A stretch of 64,000 nucleotides of DNA, from assembly GCF_026151205.1 (NCBI RefSeq), contig NC_087078.1, forward strand, positions 13,809,118-13,873,117, given 5' to 3'. Positions 22,071 through 35,433 of this stretch are shown here, one piece after another (positions within the stretch are counted from its first letter, which is position 1; each line of letters starts with the position of its first letter). The stretch comes from Bolinopsis microptera. Lineage: Eukaryota; Ctenophora; Tentaculata; Lobata; Bolinopsidae. Below the pieces are notes generated by a model. That model ran no database searches. It saw only the letters and a list, made by a program, of their open reading frames with translations, and had not been told where the DNA came from. Position numbers and translations under genes: made by a program.

Positions 22071-25000
22071 GCCAAAAAAAAGGGAAAGGTTTTTCAAAAC
22101 CCCCCAAAAACACACCCCCCCCCCCCCCCCACTAACGATTCATCAATACGAATTTTTTTCAGAATCCGCAAGAAAGGACAATTTTTCGCTAATTGAGGGA
22201 AAAATTAGGCTAACAAGTTATTCCTAATTTTTAAATTATATTTGGAAATAATAACGTTTTTAATCAAAGTATCCTCTAACTAAAATACATGAGCAGGATC
22301 TATCTTGAAGCTTCTTCAGCCTTTCCGATGTGATTCAATTGTCTTTTTCTTTTTTTAATAGAACTTTTTGTTTAAATACCGTAAACCATATTTGACCGGA
22401 CATTGCGTGAGTGGACATAATTTTGAACGGACATTACAATAAAACCTCGAAGGCATTCAAGCCAATAAAATCCGAAATGTTCAATTTTTTACCAACTCTA
22501 ATTCAACATTAACGATAATTTTTCAATTGATTTTAATACAGTAAGCAAGAAAAGACTTTATAACTTGTAGCACTAGCACAATTGAATATATCAATTTGCG
22601 AAGACATGGTGCTATCTTGGAGCCCCCGGTACTCGCGTACTCCGATTATAATTTAGATAGTAGAGCACCTTTATTTCCACATTGAAACATAATAACTTAC
22701 ATAGGTAGTGAATAATCAAAATGTGGCTCTAGCTATGTTACATCTGTGCGGATTGCTTTGTTTAAAGATTAAATTGCAAATATTGCCCTTTTATTTAAAC
22801 AAGCCCATATTTCATAGACAAAATAATATGTTTTTAAAGAAAAGATTATGCTTCAAGCAAACAAATTATTAAAAGTCTGCTGCCTGTTGCGTGAACAGAC
22901 CTAGCTCCCAGCAAGGTTATCTGTCCTTGCCTACCGTAGTCGAATCGCTGCCCTTATGAACCTTTTCGTAATTTCTTTTTGTCAGCGGGAAGATGGAATA
23001 TGGCATCTGAAATTGTGGGAGTCGCCTGAGATCCTGAGGACCATCGTCGACACTTGCTAGCTCAATCGCTGATAGTTTCTTCTGCTTAACCAACCACTGT
23101 GCAAAGACTTAGAGTTACGTATCATGGTTAACTTGACGTTGAGATCATTATGGTTTCTTGTCCTACATCTTCATCTAGAATACCGGGTCCGAGTAAACTT
23201 TACCAGCGATACGAAGTGAAGGATCTTTCTTTTGGCAATCGTGTAACGTACCTAACGAAAGGTTCGAAGAAAGTGGCGATCTATCTCAGATCTCTCTACT
23301 TGCTGTCAATCAACTAAATAATCACTTCTGCTTGAGCGAGCCATGCGTCTCTTTTACACGAAAACTCAGTTACGTCTTGAACGGTGCGAGAGCTAACTCA
23401 GTCACTTCTACATTCAGTTTTAATTGCCTACTCCAAGTCATCTAAAATTTCCCCCCCCCCCGTGCATCATGCATCAGTTATCCGTCCCATATCCTCCAAC
23501 AACTACACAGCGACACCAACGGTTTTGTAGTCCTCGTTGCAAGTTGAGTTCCTTTCCGTGCTTCAACAACAACCATAATTCGTCTGTCCATACAACATCC
23601 AAGTTAACCTACTAGATCGGAAAAAACCACCACCACGCAAATTATGCTAGCACTGGCTCACTGGTTTTAACTTTACAAACAAAAAATAATTCGAAAAATC
23701 TGTTAAATGTTGGCCATTTACCCTAATAAAAATGTGTCGATTATCCTGATAATTCTCGAAAATTAGCGCGATAATCGAAAACGAATTTTGGGAAATTATC
23801 GCCGCTAATTATCGCCCGATAATATCGGTTTGGCACTCTACCCACACTAAGCAGAAATTGTGCTGTATATGAGTGGTGATTTCGATCGAGATCAGGTCAG
23901 TAGCTCAATTGTAAGCAAGAGACGCAAATCTCGAGGTTCTGGATCAATTCCCCAGTTGCCTAGTTTTTTCAGATTAACATCACAATAACAGCAAGAAGTA
24001 AGGCCTGGCCATCCGAAGTAAAAAGTAAAACCGGGCCAACAATAACAGTCCATTTAAAACATTTTAAAAACATCACGAATCAATCCCGTGGACAACAATA
24101 ACGTCTTTTAAGTGGGTTGGTGATTCAGGGGGTTTCGAGTAGAAAAAATCCCCGTAACAGCTTTTCTACTAGTAATACTAATATAATGGAATACTTTCGA
24201 GAAAATTCATTCAACGACTTAATTGATTGGAGGACTTTGATTTGGGACGAAACTTATCCGAGCTAACATTAAAATTACCGTTAGGACCTCCATCGACCAA
24301 TTAGATTTCCGTTCAAAAAAAGTCCGATATGATAGCAGTTTTCAAGATTGTGATCCTCCCTTTTGATTTTCAGATATTATAGTTTCTAGGTAACTCGTCC
24401 AGTGGAGAAGTTCAAATAATTCCGCAAGTCTTCCTAAGTTCGATTCTAACTTAGATGCAGTCCTGGTCAAACCATTTGTTTTCTCGGCGGGTTTTCCTAC
24501 CACGAGGTTTCCTTAGGCATAAAGCTGATCTTTTTGGCTGGAGTTAAGAGTTTCGCAATGTCCATTGATGACAAGTTTCTCATTTAGTTTTAACACGCTC
24601 GCGATGAAGATAAGATGCCAATCTATAGCATCATACGGTTTAACCAAGAGTCTCGCATGATCATGGATGATCTATATCTTGATTTTTTAAGCCTGCTTGT
24701 AATTGTCTATCATAATCGGAGCCTAAAGTGACGGTGAGACGCAATAACCATTAACCACGTAGCACTTAACCGACAAAATTTCCAGATATAACTTATTTAA
24801 CTTATATACCGCAATTCACTTATACACAGTAATTTGAACTAAAGCTGATGAGACCATAATAAGTAATAGTAATTATAGCGGTTCATCACCACTACACAGT
24901 AAGTAAAACTAATATATAATATACAGGTCAGTAATTAATCACTATTCTCACAAGGTATAGTAAGTAAGTTATTATGTTCAATGTGGTAAATAAAAGGTAC

Positions 25001-26329
25001 GCACAATCTAGACGTAGAACCGAGTACGAGTTACCGGGGCTACAAATAAAGCAACCTTTATCCAAATTTCGAGTAGGTACTCCTCGATGTGATACAATAG
25101 AGTATGGGCACAGCTAAACACCAACTTGTACTATTATTGTCCTTGACCAGTCTCCTTGAGCTCTCTATACGATTACATTAACACATATCGAACAGCATGA
25201 GATAAGTGCAAAGCATAAGTAAGCAACCGGATTAATATTGTGAAGCAAAAGGAGAATACCTTTAAAAGTACCTTGAAAGTACTACAAGTACCACTTTCTT
25301 TTTCACCTCAAAATTCTAAACGCTTTGAATTATCTTTGCAATGTGACATATTTAACGCTATAGTTTGAAACTTCAAATTCATAGCTCGTCAACTATTATT
25401 TTAAGGCAACTGTTTTTGAAAATAAACACGTGTTTAGAAAACGATCGACTTCATATTAAGTCGTCTGTTACAAAATAAATACTCAATCACAGTTAGACAT
25501 ACCTTTTTTCGCACTTCAACTGTACATTTTAATAAAAATTTAGAACGTACACATGATACCGTCGAATTTAAATGTAGGACTAGTCCGAACTTCTCATTTA
25601 GTTTTGAAAAAAAGTCTTTTAGACTTAGCTTAACTTGGACAAATCCGAAATTTTGATTTATTATTGTCCAGCCGTTTTGCCCGTTTCTTGATTAAGTAAA
25701 TCAATTATTTAATAAAACAATTGTTTAATTTTGACGGCACAATCAAACAATATTCATTATCATTATCAATACAAAACAAATTTATTAGCGGGAAGATGTG
25801 TTATGTACTTGTATAATAAACACGCAAGCGAACATTCAGCACTCAATGTAAAGTATTTACGAGTACGACCTGTACCCGAATAGCCCAATTAACCAGGTAT
25901 CCATATTTCAATTTTTAGATGAATTTGCCATTTGAGTAACCGAAATTCAGGTTTTATGTCAATTTCTCAAAGTTTAAGCATTTTTAAAACTGTAGTTTTC
26001 CATGCCTTCAATATTTTAAGAAACACAAATAATCCATATTTTAAGTGATGGCCAATTTGGAAACTGCACCCCCATTGCAGAGGAGGAATATGCCGTGTAT
26101 TTTCAACGTCAAGGATATCACAACTGAGTCCGACGTCAGGTCCCGCATAGGCTAGTACATTATAACAAAAACAAATACAACGAGAACCCGTTCAAATGCT
26201 GAGCGTGGGAAGCAGGGAGAGGGAACTTAGAGTTTGAAATTTGGTACGTAACTTGACTCAAGGATAGAATACATAATTCCAGTTGAGCCGAACGCCAAGC
26301 ACGTGAGTGAATTACACTCCCCTGGGGGT
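22071..26329. other. Gene-poor AT-rich region
   Basis: No supported gene. It holds a tRNA-like repeat at 23894-23963, a C-run at 23450 and short AT-rich repeats. Around 22900-23620 base composition is more balanced and short frames occur on both strands, but no family could be recognised. Confidence 0.4.
23894..23963 (+). repeat. tRNA-like head of a possible SINE
   Basis: TAGCTCAATTG (23901-23911) resembles a Pol III A box and GGATCAATTCC (23941-23951) a B box, at tRNA-like spacing. The acceptor stem is poor and no CCA-adjacent discriminator structure is convincing, so this is more likely a decayed SINE than a tRNA gene. Confidence 0.4.
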
Positions 26330-26870
26330 GATCTTGGATGGAGTACAAAGTCAGCACTTCCATTCTTCGACACTGAGTCCAGCTGAGGACCTCCAAGTGT
26401 GATATGTTCGACTTCAAGTTTGTTTTCTTCACAGACTCTACGGCGTTGACGACTCTCGTGATCTGTCCTTCACGCCATAAATTTCTTTAAACCAGGAGGA
26501 AAATGCTCATCTTAACCAAGGAGAAGGTGCTACAGCCAGCGATATTCAATTACTTGGTGAAGAATGACCCATGAGACTTCACTCCAGACAAATGTATCGA
26601 GACCAACTCTTTGACCCGCAGAGAAGATAATATCTCCAGTGAGGAGGACTCCTCTAAACCTAACAATATCAGCCATGCGAGAGCGCTGCCACGAGATAGA
26701 CGACCTATGTTCGGAGAGTTTACACCGCCTGCAGACGAACAACAATAAAGACTTCTCGTTGAAGCAGAATATGAAACTGAGCGAGAAATGCAAAACCATA
26801 TCTACAAGATGGTGGCTGAGAATTGTGAAGTGATTGAGGCGTTGCCAGTGGCGTCATTGGACCATTGGAA
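26330..26870 (+). pseudogene. Possible decayed coding sequence, unidentified
   Basis: Two plus-strand frames give protein-like text broken by stops: one includes NQEENAHLNQGEGATASD and YRDQLFDPQRR; the other picks up at DNISSEEDSSKPNN and runs on through RDRRPMFGEFTPPADEQQ to MQNHIYKMVAENCE. The hand-over suggests a frameshift near 26625. No family is recognised and the call could be chance. Confidence 0.25.
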
Positions 26871-27399
26871 TTGTTGCTTCTTTGAAGTTTTATATGTTAC
26901 AATTTTGTTTATTGTCTTCTTCTATCGAATCAAAGTGCGTTTTTATCGTATATTTTTCTGTACAATAGCCAGAAACATTTTGGAAAGTATTACCAACAAT
27001 AAACATTCTCAAATCAGTTTGAAGAAAAATTAATCATCCTGTGTTAGCTAGAGGAAAATTCCGATAATAACTACAATTCTTACAGATTGGATATAACACT
27101 GTTCAACAGAATAACATTAACATACAATAAAGTTTTACAATTTGTGCGTTAAAAATACGAGTGTGCTAATCACTTACATTGGGACTTCGTAGATTTTTCC
27201 TAAAAGGTCTCCGCAGTTGAAACTACCTGGATGGAGTATTTTATTTACACCCTATTCCGAATCCATGGTTAAAATCTCCTTGTAATGATACCCTGACATG
27301 GCGCAAATTTACTCCTTATAAAGTTTAAAAGTAGGATGAAGTTGCTATGCAATGATGTAATGAGTTTGTTAAAATATGTACCCGCATGCGGAATTTGTA
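26871..27399. other. No recognised feature
   Basis: AT-rich sequence with no supported gene. Confidence 0.4.
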
Positions 27400-27730
27400 A
27401 TCTAGCTATAAGGACACTTGGGGCTCACCTGGGCACAAAATTAAAATTTCGGTGCACACTTGGTGCACAGTTGGGGGCAATAACGTTTACTTGGGCATAG
27501 TCGGGTTTGGGGCATTGGGGCTTCTTATTTGTGTTCCCACGTGTGCCCCGGTAAATTTGTGGGCCCCAGCTGTGCCAACAGTCCCCAATGGTGTCCAAGT
27601 GTGTTAAGTTTCCCTAAACAGTGGCTCAAATCATTTTTTGGGCCTCGACTTTGCCTCAAAGTGTGCCCAAAGTGTGCCCTTAGTGTCCCATAGTTGTGTC
27701 CTAGCCTAGATTACCAAACTGGCCCCGCAA
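27400..27730 (+). repeat. Degenerate GTGTGCCC-type repeat block
   Basis: Irregular copies of motifs like GTGTGCCCAAAG, GTGCACA and their partial complements recur about every 15-30 bases, giving a G+T-rich block in an AT-rich setting. Confidence 0.45.
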
Positions 27731-27789
27731 GCACTTGAGCAAGGCTAGAACCTATTCTGCGCCTTACTACAGTACGGCTCTAGTGTATA

Positions 27790-27930
27790 CCCTTACTCGG
27801 GAATATTAGAGGCGGGTGAATTTAATGACTTCGGGAAAATTAATGACGGGAAAAATATAGGCTGACTTTCCCAAAACCCGCCAAATTATCCCGGTCATGA
27901 ATTTAACGGTGGGCCGACCTTTCAAGTTTT
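27790..27930 (+). mobile_element. Fragment of a CCTTACTCGGG element
   Basis: It begins CCCTTACTCGGGAATATTA after TA and continues with GGCGGGTGAATTTAATGAC and CCCGCCAAATTATCCCGGTC. It is a diverged relative of the left end of 14329-15126, including the following ACCTTTCAA block. No matching right end was found. Confidence 0.5.
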
Positions 27931-28616
27931 TGGTTCAAGGCAACAAATGTTTTTTCACGAAATTTTTGTTTTAAAGAATTTTATTTTCAATTTACAGTTA
28001 ACGATATTACTCAGAAATAAAAAAAAGACACTCTATTTAAAAGGAAAATAAATCTAACAATAATAAGTCAAATCTTTATTAAAGCTTATTCTCATTCTCA
28101 TTATCGCTGATGTCCCCTCCATTATCATTATGATATCCACCCTAGGCAGCTGACGTAAAATCGAAGTCGTAGTGTTAGTCTTAACAAGACTTTCATTGTC
28201 CGCTATTGGGGCTACTGCTCTGAAGGTCAGCCGGAGCTTGATTTCCTGCCCAACGCTTGGTAATGGGAACGTCCTTGGCTTTGCATCTTCAACTGCCTCC
28301 ATTAATCAATCCACCGGGACCATGGAAAAGTGGCACAGTTTACTCACTTCTACCGACCCCGGAACACAAATTGCATATAGGGCAGAGTAAAGATTTTTGA
28401 CTTGAATTATAACATTTCTGGGGTTGGTTCGACACGTGGATGTGGTTCCAAGTCGGGTTTAAGGTGCTACTGAGTGATTCATATCTTAGTATCTCTAAAT
28501 ACGAGCAGTTTAGTGAGACTTCTAAAATCTTATCCTCGTAAATTCTACAATTATAAATATTGTAACGTACGTGCGACGCGCAAATCGCATACAAAATCGC
28601 ATACACATTTCAAGGA
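27931..28616. other. Region upstream of the receptor pseudogene
   Basis: No gene is seen. Short overlapping frames on both strands have no recognisable features. Confidence 0.35.
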
Positions 28617-31600
28617 AACGTCTTCTGGGTGCGGTAAAAGCTACCCTCTACGCGATGGAGGTCCTGCCGAATGCGCTTCAGATGGGGAAAACCCGTGTTG
28701 TAATGAAGCACAGAAAGTATGCAGGAATACTGAGGAGGACTGTGTATGCCAGCAATGTGTGGACTACAGGAAGAAGGCTGACGCTTGGTGTAAAGTCTCC
28801 GAAGCGTGAATGGTTTTCTAAAAAACGTCTGCTTCAACGAAACACTCCAAAACCACTTTAAATGTATCAATTCAGATGTGTATTACAAAGAAGAGCTTTC
28901 CATTTACGACCAGCAAAGAGGCGTTTACATGCTGTCTAATGTCAGCGCCATCTGCACAAATGACCCTTATGTCTATCAAGCTTGCGGATTCAGAACCGTC
29001 ATCACAAACAGTGCTGTTCTCGGTGGTGGATACTTCTGCTTGGATTCTCAAAGAGGGGCGAATTATATGGAATACAAAAGCGGTAGGGAATATGGAAACC
29101 CAGATCATGTAGTACAAGAAGTAGTAGTGGAAGAAGACACCATCAAGTGTGATGGGAAATGTGACATCGCAAATACCTGTTATGATGAGGCTGTATGCAA
29201 TGGCCTTACCTATGGAGTTCAGTGTGCAGAGGACAAGTATGTTCCAGTACATTGGATTTGCAACGGAAAGATAGGTTGCTTGAAAGAGGAGGATGAGAAA
29301 GCCGAAAGGATGTAAGAATTTAACGGAAAAAGATTCATGTACTCATTTCTATGGCAGCAATTATCTTAATGATGCCAAAGAGGTCCCCATCATGGACCAT
29401 ACCAGGTGTGCCGTTTCTGACATACCCAAGAATGTTTTCCATTACTGCCTGGATTTCATGGACCAAACAAACTGTTTTGACAGCTCACGCATCGGAGGTA
29501 GGTGCGATGTCGATAGCACTTTGACTAATATATCAAAGAGCATGGTCTGCCTCAGTCCCATTTTCAAGACAGTACTCCCGAGAAGATATAATTCTCTTTG
29601 CGATCAAGATTTGGAAAATCGTTGTACTCAAAGTTCAAAAAATTGCATTATTCATCGTCACCGGATGTGTGATGGTGTAGAAGACTGCAAGGACAAAAGT
29701 GATGAACTTAATGATGATTGCGATTTAGTCACAGATCCTACGGTGTTATCGTGCGAAAGGAGATTTGGTATTCCTGGCCAGACAATGAAAATTCCTCTTT
29801 CATGGCTGAGGGATGGCATTAATGACTGTCTGGATAAGGAAGACGAACGTGATAAGGGATGGAAACTATATGATGAAGAAAGCCTGGTCACTCGGAGGGT
29901 GCTTGCGAACGACGACTCCTGTGAAGACGTGTTTCTTTGTCCGAGTACTGAAAAACAAACTTTTGTGAGACTCGATAGTAACGTTTTATGTGATGGGGTG
30001 GAATCTTGTGGCGAAGATATTGAAAGTAATGTTTGCAGAATTGCTAGAGATTTCCCAGTCATACAAAGAACGCTAACTGTTGAAAAAAACACCGCAGATC
30101 TCTGTAGTATGACCACGCAAAATGAAGATGACTGTGAAAAAACAACATTCAGGGGGTCTACAGGAGAAATCAAAATCTTTGGAGCAACAAAGCATCTAAA
30201 AATACCCATAGCGAAAGTTAACTGTACAAAGATGTTCGGGGAGTTCTACGTCTACCTCAGCTGCATGGACCGCTGTATATACTCCAACTGTCCCCTCCAG
30301 ACACTCCCATCAAGCACGATGCCTGTCCTGGACAGTATCCAGACCGCATATACTCTCTTGCAAACAATAGGTATCTCAAATTTGTTACCAAATCGGATTC
30401 ACAGGCCGGATACCAGAACAACTATTTTTAATGCAATAACTCACGTTGTGTAGATTACAGTAAAGTTTGTGATCTCACCAACGACTGTGGCGATATGTCT
30501 GATGAACAAAACTGCAAGAACCATATTCAATGCAGAAATGAAAAGAATCATCTCATTTCTCTAGATCAGCAATGTGATGGTATGTTTGATTGCTACAGCT
30601 TATCGGATGAATGTAACGATAAATGTGGTAAACAGATATTAAACCATTGGTTTTTGAAAGGAGCGTGTTGGCTATTTGGGCTGATGGCTGTCCTGTTCAA
30701 CTTAATAATAATGGTTCAGATAGCTGTATCTGTTAACGGTGCAAAGACAGGGGTAATGCTTTTTACCAAGTTGCTATTGGGTTTAATTTGTCTTGGAGAC
30801 TTGCTCAATGGGGTATACCTTGTCGCTATTTCCATCTATGACAGCCTCGTTTTCGGACCAGATTACTGTGAGAAGCAGGCTGAATGGCTATCTGGAACAC
30901 CGTGTGCACTGTTAGGAGTAATAGGAACCATTGGAACACAGCTCTCTCTGTTCTCCATGACGACCCTAAGTCTCACCAGAGTGATAGGAATATCCTGCTC
31001 AGATATGACAGCTCCTTCTCGTGTCAACAAGAGATGGATAGCTATAATACTTGCAACACTGACAACCGTTATTGATTGCTCTGCTTCAATAGCTTTGGTT
31101 ACTTTGGTCCCTTCATTGGAAGATTTCTTCGTACAAGGCATACACTACAATCCGAAGAACAGAATCTTTATTGGTTTCCCGAATAAAGAAAAGCACGTCA
31201 AGGTTCTTAGTTCATACAGCAAGACATCCGACTTATCTCTCGACACGACTTGGTATGATATTAGGGAGGCTGTGGCCAAAATGTTCACCGCAAACCACAG
31301 CACTCTGAGCTGGGATAACGTACACTTCTACGGCAATGACGGTGTATGTATGTGTGTATGACGGTTAATGTTGTTGACGCCATAGATTTTCAAGGAAACC
31401 TGATGCTGTGGATCGTGCTAGCAATAAACTTCTTTTGCTTTGTAGTGATCGGTGTATCATATATTCTGATTACACTACAAACTTGGAAATCTGCCGTGGA
31501 CTCACAGCAAACCCAAAACCCTGAGACTCTCCGAAAAAACAAGAGGATACAACGCCGGATAACTCTGATGATCGGGACTGACTTCTCCTGCTGGGTGCCA

Positions 31601-32026
31601 TCTATCATCGTGTGTTATCTTCACAACGTCAAGTTTATTGATGCAACTGACTGGTACATGTTCTTTGCAATGATTGTCCTCCCCATAAACTCAGTCATAA
31701 ATCCTCTGATTTACGACAAGAACGACACCATATTAGGACCCACATTCTCCGTGTTCACTTGCACTGGAACACTGATGTACAACTCAAGGGTCGTCAGATA
31801 TTTCCGAAATAATCAAAGACCACAAGATGGGATGAAGCTTCAAGAAATGCTGGAGAAACCATGCAGTGCGGCCACAAGCAAGAAAGAAAACATCCAGTTT
31901 AAAACAGATAAGGCACCATTTAAAAGGCAAGACGTCCAGTTCAAAACTTATAAGCAGCAACAAAAGGCACCTGGTTTAAAACAAATAAAGCACAAACTAG
32001 GGGAAAGACGTCCAATTCAAATTTAA
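28617..32026 (+). pseudogene. Intronless LDLa-repeat 7TM receptor (leucine-rich-repeat GPCR-type membrane domain), broken
   Basis: One continuous homologous protein is spread over three frames. The ectodomain has a Cys-rich N terminus (ending CVCQQCVDYRKKADAWC) and LDL-receptor class A repeats (HRMCDGVEDCKDKSDE, VCDLTNDCGDMSDE, QCDGMFDCYSLSDEC). Seven hydrophobic helices follow: 1-4 in 30640-31120, 5-7 in 31395-31735. TM2 GDLLNGVYLVAISIY, TM3 SLFSMTTLSLTRVIGI and TM7 LPINSVINPLIYD resemble relaxin/glycoprotein-hormone-type receptors. Breaks: frame changes near 28806, 29300, 30300 and 31345, and an in-frame TAA at 30429-30431 where the flanking text suggests Gln. Such receptors bind ligands at the cell surface; this copy cannot make a full one as read. 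No introns over 3.4 kb suggests either a single-exon family or a retrocopy. Sequencing indels could explain some frameshifts. Confidence 0.75.
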
Positions 32027-32141
32027 AAACAAATAAAGCATCAACTAGGGGAAAGACATCCAGTTCAAAACAAATAGAGCACCAACTAAAGTAAAGACAT
32101 CCAGATCTAAACTTCTAAACAAATAAACCACCTACCTACCT

Positions 32142-32172
32142 AATTCGTTCCAGATAAAGTCTGGAACGAATT
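32142..32172. other. Perfect 13-bp stem-loop
   Basis: AATTCGTTCCAGA and TCTGGAACGAATT are exact complements separated by TAAAG. No flanking duplication identifies it as a transposon end. Confidence 0.7.
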
Positions 32173-32353
32173 TCGTGAGAACCTTCCTCTCCATTTATCT
32201 CTCTCACTCATGAGCTAACGAAACTTATCAGGTTCCAATCCAGTATCTTCTTGTAGGACGTCTGGAAAGGATTTGTGAGGTCGTCCTTGATACCGATGGC
32301 CACAGGATGGTTGCCAGAAAAAGAGTTGCTGAGCAGGTTGGTCCTGTAAACGG

Positions 32354-32479
32354 TTACTGGGCCGCGCTCAGCCTGTCATTCCGCCAAATCTTTATTTATA
32401 TATAATTTATTATGTTAATAATTTATTATAATATAATTTATTATGTTAATGAACATAATAGCCTGGGGTCCTCAGGTAA
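32354..32479. mobile_element. MITE family B with 8-bp target duplication GTAAACGG
   Basis: It starts TTACTGGGCCGCGCTCAGCC and ends CCTGGGGTCCTCAGGTAA. The octamer GTAAACGG stands immediately on both sides (32346-32353 and 32480-32487). It is longer than the 71-bp copy at 1738-1808 because of an AT-rich TAATTTATTAT repeat in the middle. Confidence 0.85.
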
Positions 32480-35403
32480 GTAAACGGTAGACATGTCCTG
32501 CAAAATTAAGTATTCGTGTCTTTATGCTTTTTTCTGTGGAATAATTCCGAACCAATTAGTTAGGTGGGTGTGATTTCCACAAGATGCCAAAGACCCTTCG
32601 TAGAAAACTTACACGGAAACCGTCTAGTGCTCGACAAGTTTCAGCATTTTAAAGATTCCACGTTTCTGCACCATACAGAAAAATTTGTAAAAAAGTAACA
32701 ATTAGGGGAAACACATGATCCAGTTCAAAGAATTAAAGCACCAATCAGTGACCAACTAGTGGAAAGACATCCAGTTTAAAACAAATAAAGCACCAACTTG
32801 GGGACAAACATCTAGTTCAAAACAAATGAGGTACTTTACAATAACCAACTGATGAGGACTACTTGCGTGATAACCTTTTAGAGAAGCATGAGTATTTTTG
32901 ATTATGAACACTGCAATTTAACTTCTATTCTGGGATTTCTACATTTTGTTCAATATATTGATAGTATGTACTTATCAATATCACTTATGAATATAATTAT
33001 ATGTATTGAATGAAATACCCTATTCTGCATTTAACTATTTGGTTGATATTTCACATCACAAAGCACTTCACGCTAGTATAAGTGGACGGCGCCATGACTG
33101 TACACTGACTGGATAATGTTTGTACCTGTTGGTTTTTGTTCTACTTTTGATTGAAGGAGTATTTGCTTCTACTGTGAACACCTTTGGCTTTATATACAGT
33201 CAAATTTATACCATTCTTATACTATTTGACGATTGATCATACGTTAGGAAGAAATATGATATTGATACTATTCTTTTTGTCTTGAAGTTGAGTTATTTTT
33301 TGTTATACTAAAGACATTAAATCACTAAATTACAAATCAAATTTTCATGAAAATATCGTTGTTGAATATTTGTGATGAATATTTTGTATTGTATTGATTC
33401 TGAATTTCCGTTAAAAAACGTTGTATGGGGATTTTTTTGTACTTTTGACATAATGAAAGATTTGGAGTCTGCACAAGAAACGCAAAATTGTAATAATAAT
33501 TATTTCCTCCTAGTCGCAAAAGTCCGACTTAAACCTTTGGACTCTCGTATGACTTGATCTCATGGGTTTAATAGTAATACTACTATAGTTAAAACTTAAA
33601 TGTGATCAGTGATAATATATTCTATAACCAACGAACAAATTATTTTTCAGAAGTGCCAGGTAAACCTTTTACCAGGCACGATAGTATCCACCCTATTGGT
33701 AAAGTTAAAACAATGATTGCATAGGTTAGGCAGATAAAAGCCTTCGTTATCAAGGTACCATCTCCACCTACCTTATCGGACATGATTGTCACCGACAAGT
33801 TTTTCAAGCGTGAAAGTAAAAATTATGTCTGATTAGGTTTTTCGTATTACGTCATATAATATTAATAAACTTGTGAAATCAAGCAGACTTGTTCTTTTTC
33901 TCGAAAAGCTTAATTTTATTTTTATATGGTTACACTTTATGGGAATACAGTTTCAAACATTTGAATTTTGATTGCGTATTCTGGAGCCCCGTACTTCCTA
34001 CTTTAAAGGTGATCGTTTTAAAATTCCTTAGCTGTAGTGAACGGTGGATATTACAGAAAATTTTTAGTGAACGTTCCGTACGTGCACTACAATTAAAGAA
34101 AATTCTTCCCATCTCAATCTTAATTTTGTACAATTAAGCCTATATCGGAACAACAACGGTTTAAAATATGTCAACGAACATTGACTATGCCCATTACATA
34201 GCCATTGTTTCCATATTTACAAATAACAATAAAATGGCAAATAAAATATCCTTGCATGCCACAATTACAAAATGATCTTGTTTTTACTGCAATACTAGGA
34301 ATTGGGAGCAATAAACACGTCGCGGCGGTGGCATAAAATTCATACTAATTAAACTCTTTCATTAGCTCGATCTAGTCGCCCTCGATCCTGCGATTATTCA
34401 TTCCTTACTGCATTGTTGGACACGATCACAACTCATGATAAATAATAAACGGATTTTCGCGAAAAATAGTAATCCGTCAGTACAATCCAGGACTATTGTT
34501 TAATGGATTACTCTTTACTGAGTTATAATAGTACTACATTATAACTGCCGACTACAATGAATCAACTTAAAGAATGTTAACTGTAGGAGATGTTATAGTT
34601 TATAGTCGAAATTATACTGCTGATCTTGGCATTTGCACGTTTTTCTATCTTTTTGTTGTTTTATGTCGACGTTTTGTTCCGTATACGTGATCGAGTCATC
34701 GAAGAGATCTTCTTCTCGGACCATAAAAACTTGAAGTTGCTGATTGAAGAATGGAGTAGATAGATATCTTTTTTTCTCCGTAACAAGTTAATTGAACTGT
34801 AGGTATCCAAAGGTTCCTTAAATGAAATTTAGATAATTCAAATGGGCCGACGATAGAGCAAACGGCCAACATAAAAACAAATGTCAAAAAAACCTGATAC
34901 CTTGTCAAAGTGTTTTTATACTTCAAAATTTGTTCCAAATTTTGCTCTCAAATTTTATTATGGATGTGTGAGGTTGGTGAGGTGAAAGAATATTCGAGAT
35001 TGGGTGTTTCTATGCTATCATACTCATAGTGACTACGCGGCACTTCGGCTCTGCCGCATTGGGTCGGACGCGGGTCTCGGAAAAAGCAAGCGCAGGTACA
35101 CGAGCGCGACGAACGTGGCCACAAGCGAGGAGGTACTTATGACTTAGTAACCCTGGCACTCACATCTACCACTAAATATTTGGAGCGATCAATAAAATGG
35201 TATAGTAATCTAAAAAATCTTCATCAAAATCTCGTCCACTCATCAAATAAAATAGGGCGTTAGGGCACTATTACATTTCCTATCAGTATCATGTTAACAT
35301 ATTTAAAGACACTCAAGAAATCAAAACAATCAACAAAAACATGGCATGAGCCCAAGTTTGATACATGTTACGTATCCCAAATATCAGAGATATATATATT
35401 TTT

Positions 35404-35433
35404 CCGCCTTCGGCGGCGCGCGCTTCGCGCGCG
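35404..35433. other. Two adjacent perfect GC hairpins with TTC loops
   Basis: CCGCC-TTC-GGCGG (35404-35416) is followed with no gap by CGCGCGC-TTC-GCGCGCG (35417-35433). A third, TTGCC-TTC-GGCAA, is at 35911-35923 next to a MITE family B copy. Confidence 0.85.

Larger units (their letters stand above)
31880..32830 (+). repeat. Degenerate minisatellite running from receptor C terminus into 3' flank
   Basis: Units close to AAAGACATCCAGTTCAAAAC followed by AAATAAAGCACCAACTAGGG recur from about 31880 to 32100 and again at 32695-32830. The first units are translated as the tail of the receptor (QFKTDKAPFK, QFKTYKQQQKAPG). The middle is interrupted by unrelated DNA including the MITE at 32354-32479. 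Confidence 0.65.

Noticed and set aside
22900-23620. Possible Tc1-like transposase on the minus strand (a WTDELW-like stretch near 23580)
   Set aside because: The surrounding frames are full of stops and no second or third catalytic motif could be placed.
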